From Paenibacillus herberti (GTDB lineage: Bacteria > Bacillota > Bacilli > Paenibacillales > Paenibacillaceae): DNA of 64,000 nt. The notes under the pieces are model-generated. The model ran no database searches and had not been told where the DNA came from. It saw nothing but the letters and a program-made list of their open reading frames with translations. Location of the stretch: contig NZ_NMUQ01000001.1 in assembly GCF_002233675.1 (NCBI RefSeq), forward strand, positions 444,680-508,679, in the 5' to 3' direction. This document shows positions 42,402-51,830 of the stretch, one piece after another (positions within the stretch are counted from its first letter, which is position 1; each line of letters begins with the position of its first letter). Both the position numbers and the translations under genes were made by a program.

Positions 42402-44127
42402 AACTACGGTAATCCCACTAGCGGAGCGTCCGGAGCTGGGGCAGCTATTCGCCGGGCGAACCGGGACGCTGGCATACGATGGGGAAATTAGATTTCTGAT
42501 TGAACCAAGTCTGAGGCAGCAGTATCAGTGGGTGTCTTCCGCTCCGATTTATATTAATGGAGATCGGGGTTGGCAGGAGGTTTATTCACCTCGCGAGCTA
42601 TGCCAAGTCGTGTTGCGCAGCATGTTGTCCGATGAGGCTTATGCCGCGCAGGGAGTGAATGATTTTCTGGATGGACTCGATGTGGCGGTGCGCCAGCTGC
42701 AGCTGAGCATGGAGCAATCGGCGGTCCCGCTCCGCTTCAAGCCTAGCAACGGTCATGAATGGATGCTCAAGGGAGAAATGATCGCTTCCCTACGCGACCG
42801 CCCTTTCCATCCACTGGCTAAAGCCAAAATCGGCTTAGCAGACGAGGATTATGCTTCCTATATGTCGGAATTCGGCCAGCCGACCGCAATGAGATGGGTT
42901 GCAATCAAGAATGAGTGTATCGTCAGGGGAAGTGAGTTGGAGGAACTCGAACTGCTTGATATTTTGGACGGCAGGGAAAGAGCGGAAGTAGAGTCAGAGC
43001 TAGCCCAGAAGAAGCTTTCTGAAGCTAGCTATACTGTACTCCCCGTTCATCCATGGCAGCTGGAGCATAAAATCATTCCTGATTTCCAAAGGGAGCTTAC
43101 GGATGGAACTCTCGTTGTTCTTGATGTCCAGACAGGAAGCTTCCGAGCAACATCATCGGTTCGTTCGTTTGCGGCTTCGGAACAATCGGAGCTGATGCTC
43201 AAGCTGCCGCTCAGCGTTCTGTCGCTTGGTGCGGCGCGTTATTTGCCAGTCGTCAAGCTATTGAACGGGTTGGCGGGAGAGCGAATGCTCCGTCAAGCCA
43301 TCGCCAGCGATGAGACACTAGCGGACAAGATCTATCTGTGCGAGGAGAACAACTGGTGGGGTTATATGCCGGAGTCGATGGGACTGTTCGACGACCATCC
43401 TCGCCACTTGGCCGCGCAGATTCGCATGTTGCCGCGTGAAGCGCTGCAAGCGGGTTATCGGATTGTTCCGATGTCCTCTCTAGGCGTGCTGCGGGAGGAG
43501 GGACATTTTCTGACCGAGCTTCTGGGAGGCAATATTACCCGCGAATCGGTTCTAAGCTTCTATGCGGAAGCGGCAGCTCTATTCTATGACGTTGTCATGA
43601 GGCTATTCAAGGTCGGTGTCGTGCCTGAGATTCACGGGCAAAACTGCTGCCTCGTCCTGTCAGGCGATCGGCCAATCGCACTGCTGCTTCGCGATCATGA
43701 TTCCGTACGGCTGCATCAGCCTTATCTCGATAAACATGGAATTGGTGATCCTCGTTATCATATTCGTCCCGGTTACTCCAACAGCCTGTACAACGAGACG
43801 CTTGAAAAACTGATTTTTTATGTCCAATCGTTAGGCACGCAGGTCAATCTCGCTTCGATTATGGAATCGCTGTCGGAAGCTTACGAGATCCCGATCCGGG
43901 AGCTGTGGGAAATAACGGAGAGTGCATGGAGAAATGCGCTGGATGCCGTTGATCTGCCGCAAGCTGATCGTGAGCTGCTTCGCGAAGTTATTTTTGAGAG
44001 CAAGTCATGGCCGGTGAAGCAAATCGTCCGTCCGCTGCTGGAAGCGGAAGGGGTTCCTGGGGCAATGCCTTCGGGTAAAGGTTTGGGGCCGAACCCGTTT
44101 GTACTGTTGCGGCAGAATCAGCTTTAG
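42298..44127 (+). CDS. IucA/IucC-family NIS siderophore synthetase (third)
   Basis: The third NIS synthetase, 609 residues, and the last gene of the operon. Motifs are RDRPFHPLAKAKIGLA (less canonical than GHPxHP in the two paralogues), LPVHPWQLEHKII, TSSVRSFAAS, MLKLPLSVLSLGAARYL and EIHGQNCCLVLSGDRP followed by LLRDHDSVRLHQPYLDKHG. It may therefore handle a different substrate from the other two. ATG 42298 is chosen because GGAAGGA lies 7 bases upstream; ATG 42292 is only 1 base after that site. A terminator lies about 100 bases after the stop. Confidence 0.9.
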   Translation: MQTSIIPVEGSKAQRQIMKDLMDALLFEQFFRFDETTVIPLAERPELGQLFAGRTGTLAYDGEIRFLIEPSLRQQYQWVSSAPIYINGDRGWQEVYSPRELCQVVLRSMLSDEAYAAQGVNDFLDGLDVAVRQLQLSMEQSAVPLRFKPSNGHEWMLKGEMIASLRDRPFHPLAKAKIGLADEDYASYMSEFGQPTAMRWVAIKNECIVRGSELEELELLDILDGRERAEVESELAQKKLSEASYTVLPVHPWQLEHKIIPDFQRELTDGTLVVLDVQTGSFRATSSVRSFAASEQSELMLKLPLSVLSLGAARYLPVVKLLNGLAGERMLRQAIASDETLADKIYLCEENNWWGYMPESMGLFDDHPRHLAAQIRMLPREALQAGYRIVPMSSLGVLREEGHFLTELLGGNITRESVLSFYAEAAALFYDVVMRLFKVGVVPEIHGQNCCLVLSGDRPIALLLRDHDSVRLHQPYLDKHGIGDPRYHIRPGYSNSLYNETLEKLIFYVQSLGTQVNLASIMESLSEAYEIPIRELWEITESAWRNALDAVDLPQADRELLREVIFESKSWPVKQIVRPLLEAEGVPGAMPSGKGLGPNPFVLLRQNQL

Positions 44128-44228
44128 CTGCAAGGCTGGAAACATCTCAGCGGAGAGCTTCGTATATCTTTTTAACGGTTCACTTAATACCAATATTTGA
44201 TTAATAGTATGCCGGCTATAATTTATTC

Positions 44229-44260
44229 TCCTCTCCCATTAGGGGGAGGATTTTTGTTTT
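44229..44260 (+). terminator. Siderophore operon terminator
   Basis: CCTCTCCC and GGGGGAGG form a stem around ATTA, followed by a TTTTTGTTTT tract. Confidence 0.8.
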
Positions 44261-44283
44261 GAAAAGGAAAAGTAATATTTAAA

Positions 44284-45655
44284 TTATAAATGAGCAAAAA
44301 CGGATACAAAAAATCCCAAAATAGGTCAAGCCAACTTGAACTGTTCACGAACTACGTGAAATGGAATACCGTTCTTGCCGCAATCGTAGACAAACTGAAG
44401 TCGGTCCAGTTGGACTTGCTTCCGAACCGTACGCAATCCTTCGCCAAAAGGGCAGGGTTGCCCTAACCCTGTAGTACAGTACAAATGTGTCCAAGCCAGC
44501 AACGCCCACAGGCGGGTAAATGCCGTTGCTGAACGAACCTGGTAGGTATCGAAGCCAAGATTGTTTTTGGACTGGCGGAAAAAAATCTCAATGGGCCAAC
44601 GCTTGCTGTAATACATGGAAATCGTTTCCGTATCCAAGGAAACATCCGTGCACAAAAAAGCGCGTAGCGCTTTAGGCACACCAAACGCTTGCTCCGGCCA
44701 GCACAGCAGAACGGCAGCATTTTCAATATCGTTCAAGGCGCCTTCATATCGGTATGTCCAGTATGAAGTTCCGTTCACGGTCACAAGGCGAACGTCTTCT
44801 TTGCGGATATGGGCGGAAAAATCCTTTAGGGAGATACGGATCCCTTGCGGGTAGATAATCCGATTGGTTTTAAGACCACCAATAAGATGGTAGCCAGCAG
44901 AGGCGTAGCTGTCGATTACGCGAGAGCAAGTGAACCAAGAATCCACAAGCACGTAACCGCCATGAGGCGGAAGAGGCAGCGTAGCGGCTATATCGCACAC
45001 ATGATCTATTTTTGTATACACCGTGCCGTCGGGATTCGTTTTCGTTTTGTCGTACAAGTCAATGGAATGGATCAAAGAAGTGTCGTTACTTTGGACCACC
45101 GTCGCTTGAACTTGATGGCCCCAAACCACTTTTCCTTCCAAGTGAGAATGATGAAACCCGGTCTGCTCCATCGGAGATTGCGCCTGTGACGAAGGCTTTG
45201 TCTTCTTGGAGATCGTATCATCATGAATAACAAACAGCGGCTCTGCTGTCTGCTTGGCTATTTGAACCACGTACCGAAGTGATTCGACCTTGACTTTGTT
45301 TTGCAACACCGCTTCATCCCACTTGCCTTCGGCCAGAAAATGCCCAAGTGTCGTACGGTGGCAGCTACTATACTCGGCTAGATCCACTACCTTGCCACGA
45401 AAACCTTTCGCTGCAGCCGCCGCCATGTATGTCTCGATATGTGCCACGACCGGCTTAGAAAAATACAGCGGTAACCGGTGTTGTAACAAGTAATTGCGAA
45501 GCGCGGCATGATCGGGTAGGATGGCAGTATGAGACATAGCAATTTCTCCTTGGTGAAAATCAGTTGTGGTGACTACTTTTTACCACAAGGAGAATGCTTT
45601 GTCTCTCTTCTTTTTTGTTTTACAGTTTACTGGAAGTGAATTTGCTCATTTATAG
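44284..45655 (-). mobile_element. IS4-family insertion sequence, about 1.37 kb
   Basis: The inverted ends TATAAATGAGCAAA (from 44285) and TTTGCTCATTTATA (to 45654) enclose one transposase gene. The flanking ATTTAAA occurs on both sides (44277-44283 and 45656-45662) as a probable target duplication, with the outermost base of the ends mismatched. It is inserted in AT-rich DNA between the siderophore operon terminator and the truncated RHS gene. Confidence 0.75.
44326..45537 (-). CDS. IS4-family transposase
   Basis: A 403-residue DDE transposase. The catalytic triad is in VIHDDTISKK (D), VLVDSWFTCS (D) and YYSKRWPIEIFFRQSKNNLG (E). The last segment matches the IS4 Y-(2)-R-(3)-E-(6)-K signature exactly. 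The gene is intact and lies inside well-matched ends, so the element may still be able to move. The ATG is preceded by AAGGAGAAATT on the minus strand. Confidence 0.9.
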   Translation of the reverse strand: MSHTAILPDHAALRNYLLQHRLPLYFSKPVVAHIETYMAAAAAKGFRGKVVDLAEYSSCHRTTLGHFLAEGKWDEAVLQNKVKVESLRYVVQIAKQTAEPLFVIHDDTISKKTKPSSQAQSPMEQTGFHHSHLEGKVVWGHQVQATVVQSNDTSLIHSIDLYDKTKTNPDGTVYTKIDHVCDIAATLPLPPHGGYVLVDSWFTCSRVIDSYASAGYHLIGGLKTNRIIYPQGIRISLKDFSAHIRKEDVRLVTVNGTSYWTYRYEGALNDIENAAVLLCWPEQAFGVPKALRAFLCTDVSLDTETISMYYSKRWPIEIFFRQSKNNLGFDTYQVRSATAFTRLWALLAWTHLYCTTGLGQPCPFGEGLRTVRKQVQLDRLQFVYDCGKNGIPFHVVREQFKLA

Positions 45656-45885
45656 ATTTAAATGAAGATTCGTTTTGAATTGAAATCTAAAAAATACTCG
45701 CTTTGAATAATATAAGTGTATAATTTCATAATGATTCAAACGGAAGAGTTCTTCAGGAAAAAAATAAGGATTCCAATACCGGAACGGAATACAAGACCGA
45801 GTACCGATATGACGGAAACGGCAATCTGACTTGGCAAAAAGATTCTAACGGGGCCGTCACGGAAATCCGTTATGACGCGAGAAAT

Positions 45886-48800
45886 TTGCCCGTATGGATG
45901 AAGGACCCTGCGGGAGCAGAGTCGGAATTCCAGTATGATGGCAACGGAAACCTGACTCGTATGACCAATGACGAGGGTCATTCCACCTTTTACGAGTATG
46001 ACAAGTTGGGACGGGTTGAGGTAGTCACTTCTCCCGACGGTAATAAGACGACTTACACGTACGATAAAGCCGGTCGGATGAAAACGGTGAAGGAACCGGG
46101 AGGGGGCGTATGGCAGTCCGACTATGATCCCCGCGGATTGCTGGTAAAGTCGACCGACCCGAACGGCAATACAGAGGAGTACACGCGCAATTCCGCTGGA
46201 CTTGTCACCGGATACAAAGACGAGCTGAAAGTCGAGATCAAGTTTACTTATGACGAAATGGGCCGGGTGCACACGACAACCGATCCTAAAGGCGGAGTGG
46301 AAACCTTTACCTATGACGCTATGGGAAGGATTAAAACCTATACGGATGCCAATAAAAACAGAACGGAGTACGTATACGATCTGTTGGGCCGCTTGAAGGA
46401 AGTTCACAATGCTTTGGCTGAAAAAACCGTTTACCGCTACGACTCTGTCGGCAATCTAATAGAAATGAAAACGGGCAGCGAAGCTGTCACTACCTGGAGC
46501 TACGATGCGTTTGGCCGATTGACGGAAAAGACCAATGCCGAAAACGAAACACGCATCTACCGTTACGACGAGACGGGCATGATGTCCGAAAGTGTGGATG
46601 CTCTAGGCAAACGCACGACTTACGACTATGATTTACGCGGACTCATGACCGAAAAAAGAATGCCGGACGGCGAGGTTTTTTCCTATCGTTACGATTCGCT
46701 CGGCCAGTTGAATGAAGCGTCTACAACAAAAAACAAGCAATTGTTTGACTACGATTCCATGGGCCGGGTTTCCAGCATGCAGAATGCGACCTGGGACAAA
46801 ACGGTTCGTTTTCAATACGACGAGCGGGGCAACCGCACCAAAGTAACCGATCCCGAAGGGAATACGCAGGAGTACGTCTACGATCTGCTCAATCAGATTA
46901 AGGAATTCACCGATCCGGACGGCTTCAAGACGACGTTTGAATACGACCCGCGCGGAGCGATGACTAAGGTCGACCGTCCAAATGGAATTCAGTCTGAATA
47001 TGCGTACAACGAAAATCTGCAGCTGGTCAGCATTGACCATAAGGGCGAGCGTACACAAAGCCGATTGGACTATAAATATGATGCAGCCGGCAACATCGTA
47101 GAGAAAAAAGAAGAAGACGGAGCCATAACAACGTATGGCTACGACATGTTGAACCGGATTAAGCAGGTTCAATATCCGAAGGCCAAAGATGCGGATATTT
47201 TGGACACGTATGATCTGCCATTTAAGCAGCAGTACCGCAACGGTTCTGAATTCTCTTACCGTGATTCCATGGTTGATCCGGCTAGCGAGGTCAGCTACAC
47301 ATACGATACGGACGGCAATCGCAGCACGATGTCCGCGGACGGCAAAACGATCGCTTACGACTATGACGCAGCCGGACGTATGCTGAGCGCTGGGGAAGAG
47401 TCGTTTACCTATGATGCAAACGGCAACCTGATTCAAGAGAGAGGCAAGCAGGGGCTAATTCAATATTCGTATAACAGTAACGACATGTTGGAGCAGGCAT
47501 TATATGCGGATGGTTCCAAGGTCGATTACGAGTACGATGCTTTCCAGCAAAAAATCGGTCGTAAAGAAAGTTATCCCGACCCGCGTCAGCAGCCTGGGCT
47601 GCTTGAGGCGGAGAGAGTAACGGAAAGCACCTACGGCGAACCCGTTTCTCAAAAGGACGCTTTATTAGAAGAGCCGGTTTTGCTAGAGGATCAAATGTAT
47701 TACCTTAATGACGGATTGACGATCATGAAGGAATACGGCGAGGATTTGGAGCCGATTGCACAGTATTACGAAGCGAACGGCCAGGTGCTGTCGCGCAAAT
47801 CGTACCGTTATAACGGATGGAACGTGCTTGACGAGGAATCGCCGATCAAACAAAGCGAAGCTCCGGTAAGGGGGATGTTGCGCGGAGATTATACGTATTA
47901 TTTAAACGATCATTTGGGCAGCGTTACTCATCTGACGGACCGCAACGGCGAAACGCTGGAGCAGTACCGGTATGACGCTTTCGGCAGTCTCATGACGCCG
48001 ATGACGGCGGAGTACAATACCATTGGATATACCGGTCAAACAGTCGATCCTAAAACGGGGCTAATGGATTATAAAGCACGCTGGTACGATAGCAACGCGG
48101 GGCGATTTACGAGCGCGGATACTTACGAGGGAGACAGTACATCACCATTAACATTAAATTTATATTCATATGTAAATAACAATCCAATAAACCTTACTGA
48201 CCCTACTGGGAACTATTGTGTATCACAGAACGGAAAGTATGCCCAACCTGGTGAATGTGACTCACCTGACAGCATTTATTTAGGAAAAGATTCTAGTTTT
48301 ATCGGTAGACCTGTTATTTGGAAAGAACAAGTAATTGGCTTTCTGTCAGAGGCTGACGGAGTTACCATGAACGCTTCAAGATACTTCTCAAATTACTGGA
48401 AGTCTTATAAAGATGATTACTCATATGTTCGTTGGCTTGCTGGAGACAATGATTATTACTACGGCTTGAATAAGGAAACCCAGGAAAGGTTAAGAAAACG
48501 TCAATTACAAAACTACATGGCGGGGCAAATAAAAGCTGGCTTTCCTGATTTTATTGACGGTGTGCTGTGGGGGGCAGAATTAGCCACTTTAGGTCGGTTA
48601 AAAGCTGGTAAACTTCTAAAAGCATGTAACTGCTTTGCAGCAGGGACCAAAGTGTTGACAGACGAAGGGGAGAAGAATATCGAAGACATTGAAGTCGGAG
48701 ATATGGTTCTCGCTAAAGATGAGAATAACCCTGATGGGGAATTGGCTTACAAGGAAGTAACGAATCTTTACCGCAATCAACGTGATGATATAATTAAATT

Positions 48801-49344
48801 GTATGTTGGGAAGCAAGTCATTGAAACGACAGACAACCATCCGTTCTGGGTTGAAGGTAAAGGATGGGTATTTGCGGATGAGCTTCAGATGGGCGATAAA
48901 CTCCAAAAGGCTGACGGAAACAACCTGACGATTGATAGAGTTGAGTTCGTTAAGCTAGACGAAAAGGTTACGGTATATAACTTTACCGTTGCTGATTTCC
49001 GTACGTATTATGTAACGGATATTGGGATTTGGGTTCATAATACAAATTGCGGAATATTTTCTTCAATTAACAAAGACAAGCGATTAGTTAGAGCTGCTGA
49101 AGAAATGGGGAAAGATACTACTATTCAAAAGGAAGCGGATGAATTAATAGCCAAATTTTTGGAAGGAAACACTAACCCTGGACTCGGTAGTAAAAATTTA
49201 TTTGGGAATATTAACTATCTACGCGGGAAAAATGGAGCTCGAGTATTTTATAGAATGAATGATGGGAAGATGGAGATTTTAGGTAAATCAAATAAAGCTA
49301 ATGAACAAACGGTTATAAAAGTAATTACAGAACTGTACAAATAA
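45886..49344 (+). CDS. 5'-truncated RHS/YD-repeat protein with Hint domain and C-terminal toxin
   Basis: The open frame begins at 45724, after a stop, and already reads as YD-repeat sequence (RYDGNGNLTWQ) with no usable start until TTG 45886. The usual long N-terminus is therefore missing, and this may be a pseudogene or a displaced RHS tip. About 25 YD repeats follow, then the RHS core end RWYDSNAGRFTSADTYEGD and NNNPINLTDPTGN. An intein-like Hint (pretoxin) domain spans the CFAAGTKVLTDEG to GIWVHN segment, with catalytic Cys and terminal Asn, so self-release of the tip is possible. The last ~100 residues form the toxin; NGARVFYRMNDGKMEILGKS recalls RelE/ParE-like RNases, but weakly. DNA after about 48130 is much more AT-rich, marking an exchanged tip. 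Confidence 0.8.
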   Translation: MPVWMKDPAGAESEFQYDGNGNLTRMTNDEGHSTFYEYDKLGRVEVVTSPDGNKTTYTYDKAGRMKTVKEPGGGVWQSDYDPRGLLVKSTDPNGNTEEYTRNSAGLVTGYKDELKVEIKFTYDEMGRVHTTTDPKGGVETFTYDAMGRIKTYTDANKNRTEYVYDLLGRLKEVHNALAEKTVYRYDSVGNLIEMKTGSEAVTTWSYDAFGRLTEKTNAENETRIYRYDETGMMSESVDALGKRTTYDYDLRGLMTEKRMPDGEVFSYRYDSLGQLNEASTTKNKQLFDYDSMGRVSSMQNATWDKTVRFQYDERGNRTKVTDPEGNTQEYVYDLLNQIKEFTDPDGFKTTFEYDPRGAMTKVDRPNGIQSEYAYNENLQLVSIDHKGERTQSRLDYKYDAAGNIVEKKEEDGAITTYGYDMLNRIKQVQYPKAKDADILDTYDLPFKQQYRNGSEFSYRDSMVDPASEVSYTYDTDGNRSTMSADGKTIAYDYDAAGRMLSAGEESFTYDANGNLIQERGKQGLIQYSYNSNDMLEQALYADGSKVDYEYDAFQQKIGRKESYPDPRQQPGLLEAERVTESTYGEPVSQKDALLEEPVLLEDQMYYLNDGLTIMKEYGEDLEPIAQYYEANGQVLSRKSYRYNGWNVLDEESPIKQSEAPVRGMLRGDYTYYLNDHLGSVTHLTDRNGETLEQYRYDAFGSLMTPMTAEYNTIGYTGQTVDPKTGLMDYKARWYDSNAGRFTSADTYEGDSTSPLTLNLYSYVNNNPINLTDPTGNYCVSQNGKYAQPGECDSPDSIYLGKDSSFIGRPVIWKEQVIGFLSEADGVTMNASRYFSNYWKSYKDDYSYVRWLAGDNDYYYGLNKETQERLRKRQLQNYMAGQIKAGFPDFIDGVLWGAELATLGRLKAGKLLKACNCFAAGTKVLTDEGEKNIEDIEVGDMVLAKDENNPDGELAYKEVTNLYRNQRDDIIKLYVGKQVIETTDNHPFWVEGKGWVFADELQMGDKLQKADGNNLTIDRVEFVKLDEKVTVYNFTVADFRTYYVTDIGIWVHNTNCGIFSSINKDKRLVRAAEEMGKDTTIQKEADELIAKFLEGNTNPGLGSKNLFGNINYLRGKNGARVFYRMNDGKMEILGKSNKANEQTVIKVITELYK

Positions 49345-49364
49345 ATGTTTGGGGGTGAGAATGA

Positions 49365-49742
49365 ATGAGAATAATGAACATTGAATACCCAACTTCATTA
49401 GAAAAAATAGAGGACATAAACAATGATAATATTGATGTAGTTGTAACTCTCGAGGACGGCGTATCTTATGTAATAGTTGTATCTACGCCACAAAATTACC
49501 ATTGGTATATGGACAAAGAAGAGATTAACTATATTCCACCATCTCCACCGAATGTTGTAGTTAGAAGCCTAACTGAAGAAAATATTAGAAGTGCTGTTGA
49601 AGCATTTGCAACGAATGAGGCATACTGGCTAAAGTTGTATTTTCTCATGGGGAGCAATAATGGTATTTTCGATATGCTTAGTATTAATAAAATGCTTGAT
49701 GAAATTAAGAAAAGCAATGCACAAATACTTGACTCTAATTAG
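49365..49742 (+). CDS. Putative immunity protein of the RHS toxin
   Basis: A 125-residue, acidic, AT-rich gene 20 bases after the RHS toxin, behind GGGGGTGA. I do not recognise a named immunity family. It has no signal peptide or membrane segment. The N-terminal half is beta-rich (YPTSLEKIEDIN, VVVTLEDGVSYVIVVSTPQN). The C-terminal half is helical (LTEENIRSAVEAFA). Place, size and composition are those expected of the cognate immunity gene. It ends at a terminator. Confidence 0.65.
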   Translation: MRIMNIEYPTSLEKIEDINNDNIDVVVTLEDGVSYVIVVSTPQNYHWYMDKEEINYIPPSPPNVVVRSLTEENIRSAVEAFATNEAYWLKLYFLMGSNNGIFDMLSINKMLDEIKKSNAQILDSN

Positions 49743-49764
49743 AAATTCAAGTATTTAAATAATC

Positions 49765-49803
49765 GACCTTGGAGGCAATTCAAAAACCTTCAAGGTCTTT
49801 TTT
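49765..49803 (+). terminator. Terminator of the toxin-immunity module
   Basis: GACCTTG and CAAGGTC form the stem around a 19-base loop, with TTTTTT after it. Confidence 0.7.
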
Positions 49804-49986
49804 ATCCCACCAGTGTCAAATGAATTGATCGGCCTTGTCTAGTAAGAACTTAACCCTAGTCATGTCCATATTAAGGCAGTGGCATCGATGAAGCTCTTGT
49901 AGCAAGCTAATAACCTTTGTGAAATCCTGTAAAGCGGCTCTCCTTTGCAACTTAGTCCATATACACATTGTTCCTCTGGTTAAATA

Positions 49987-50109
49987 ATGGAAAAACCAAG
50001 CCCGCAACACGTGTATGCCATCGTCATGGAGGGAGGATGGCAGGCTGTTCTTCTGGTGCGAGGAGAGTTAACCACCTTCGTCCGTTATCCACTATACATG
50101 TCCATTTAG
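49987..50109 (+). CDS. Possible small protein (40 residues)
   Basis: An ATG-started frame reads MEKPSPQHVYAIVMEGG, then a hydrophobic QAVLLV stretch and FVRYPLYMSI, and stops inside the base of a terminator hairpin, which is where a real small gene would end. There is no clear ribosome binding site, and I do not recognise the family. It could equally be the 3' end of a lost gene. Confidence 0.3.
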   Translation: MEKPSPQHVYAIVMEGGWQAVLLVRGELTTFVRYPLYMSI

Positions 50110-50141
50110 GCTCAATGTCTCAGAGCCTAGCCTTTTTTTTT
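50107..50141 (+). terminator. Rho-independent terminator
   Basis: TAGGCT and AGCCTA pair around an 11-base loop, followed by CC and a run of ten T residues. Confidence 0.7.
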
Positions 50142-50207
50142 GTTAAAAAGTTATACAATTTTCTTGACTGACTCTCTGATCTCTTACGTGGATTATAAGA
50201 ACAACAA

Positions 50208-51751
50208 GCTCGTAATCTAAGCTTTACCCACAACATTTCCAGGAAATTGAAAATCATAAAAGGGTGTCCCCTCGCAGACAAAGTCGGTATGATAAGTGAA
50301 AAAGAAAATAAGGGCAGGCGGATGAAATGTCGAATACACGAGCAACTTCCTCTTTACTTACACCGGACTTTGACTTTTTTCGTCGCATGTACATCCATTG
50401 CGGACGGACGCTGAACCGATTCATTCAGACCATGAAGACGCTATCCCATAATCCTGGCGCATCCATTGCAGAGGTCAGTCAGGATGCAGCGGAAGCCAAA
50501 GCCATCTCTCGTTTGTTACAGAATCCAGAGATAAACGAAGAAAATGTAATGGATGCCTATCGGGTGGAAACCCTACGTCAGATGGAGCAAACAGGCGAGT
50601 CTGTCTTCTTGTGCGTGCAAGACACGACCGAAATCAAGTTTGGAAGTCGGGAGAAGACGCCCGGACTTGGGGCGTATAACCGTGAGCAAACCAAAGGATT
50701 GCTGGTGCATTCTTCACTGGTACTTACACCATCCGGACTCCCGATGGGCCTCCTCCATCAAAAGATTTGGGCGCGTAATCTGAAGCTCAAAGCGGAGCGG
50801 AAAGTCAGTCGTCCCTACGAAGAAAAAGAAAACTACAAGTGGACCGAGACCGCGCAAGCTAGCGCCCAGGGTCTCCCTTCGGACATGCGACTCATTCATG
50901 TGGGAGACCGGGAAGCGGATTTCTTTGAGTTCTTGTCTACGTTGCAGGCGGACAACCAATCGTATGTGATTCGTTCCATGCAAAACCGCATCACAGAAGC
51001 CGAAGGACGCATGTGGGACGATGTGTGCAAGCAGCCGGTAGCGGGTGAGATTGTCGTATCCATTCCGCGAGATACGCGCCGCGGGGTGCCCACTCGGGAA
51101 ACGACTCTGGCAATCCGCTTCTTGACCGATACCGTACAGGTACCGGCCCACTTGAAACAAAAGCGCGCCGGGTATTCACCGCTCACCTGTACCATCATTC
51201 ATGCCGTGGAAACGACACCGCTTGAGGGACAAGCGCCCATCGAATGGTTTTTGTTCACCAACCTCCCGATCACGACGATGGACGAGGCGAGCGAAAAAGT
51301 GGCGTGGTACGTCCAACGCTGGAAGATCGAGCGATTCCATTACATTTTAAAGAGCGGTTGTGAAATTGAAAAGATGCAAGCACGTGATGGGGATCGGCTG
51401 AAGAAACTGATCTTGTTCTATTCCATTATTGCCGCCCAACTTCTGCATCTGACCTATCTGGCTCGTCAGCAGCCAGACGCGCCGTGTACTCAAATCATGA
51501 ACGACGAGGAATGGAAGGTGCTTCACCGCATTGCTTATAAGACTAGTAAGCTCCCTCCGAATCCGCCTACGTTGCACGAAAGTGTAATGGCACTGGCCAA
51601 ACTCGGCGGCTTTTTGGGACGCAAAGGTGACGGCGATCCCGGAGCCAAAGTGCTCTGGCGCGGCATTCGAGCCTTCCAAACTGTCTTCGAAAGCTATCGC
51701 TATTTATTGTAATTTATTTCCTGTGCTGTGGGTAAAGCTTAGGCTCGTAAT
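50208..51751 (+). mobile_element. Tn5/IS50-like IS4-family insertion sequence with 9-bp target duplication
   Basis: The ends are 19-base inverted repeats with one mismatch, CTAAGCTTTACCCACAACA at 50217-50235 and its partner at 51724-51742. They are flanked on both sides by the exact 9-bp direct repeat GCTCGTAAT. A 9-bp duplication is standard for the IS50/Tn5 group. The element proper is about 1.53 kb, and its perfect flanks suggest a fairly recent insertion. Confidence 0.92.
50327..51712 (+). CDS. Tn5-type IS4-family transposase
   Basis: A 461-residue transposase of the IS50/Tn5 type. The DDE residues are in CVQDTTEIKFGS, HVGDREADFFEFL and YVQRWKIERFHYILKSGC (Y-2-R-3-E-6-K signature). The N-terminal DNA-binding part with SIAEVSQDAAEAKAISRLL and the C-terminal dimerisation region are present, so the gene looks intact and the element potentially active. 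Confidence 0.92.
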   Translation: MSNTRATSSLLTPDFDFFRRMYIHCGRTLNRFIQTMKTLSHNPGASIAEVSQDAAEAKAISRLLQNPEINEENVMDAYRVETLRQMEQTGESVFLCVQDTTEIKFGSREKTPGLGAYNREQTKGLLVHSSLVLTPSGLPMGLLHQKIWARNLKLKAERKVSRPYEEKENYKWTETAQASAQGLPSDMRLIHVGDREADFFEFLSTLQADNQSYVIRSMQNRITEAEGRMWDDVCKQPVAGEIVVSIPRDTRRGVPTRETTLAIRFLTDTVQVPAHLKQKRAGYSPLTCTIIHAVETTPLEGQAPIEWFLFTNLPITTMDEASEKVAWYVQRWKIERFHYILKSGCEIEKMQARDGDRLKKLILFYSIIAAQLLHLTYLARQQPDAPCTQIMNDEEWKVLHRIAYKTSKLPPNPPTLHESVMALAKLGGFLGRKGDGDPGAKVLWRGIRAFQTVFESYRYLL

Positions 51752-51830
51752 AGCTTGGTATTGCGGGGTTAATGTTGTAAATAATATTCATGATCCACAA
51801 CCCGGTAATAGTAATTACGGGGAAAAGTGG

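Larger units (their letters stand above)
49743..50207. other. Intergenic region between the toxin module and the Tn5-type IS
   Basis: Besides a terminator, this stretch holds a 40-codon open frame ending exactly at a second terminator, and a partly overlapping minus-strand frame (49816-50010) ending DKADQFI that has no good start context. No known gene is recognised. Confidence 0.4.
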
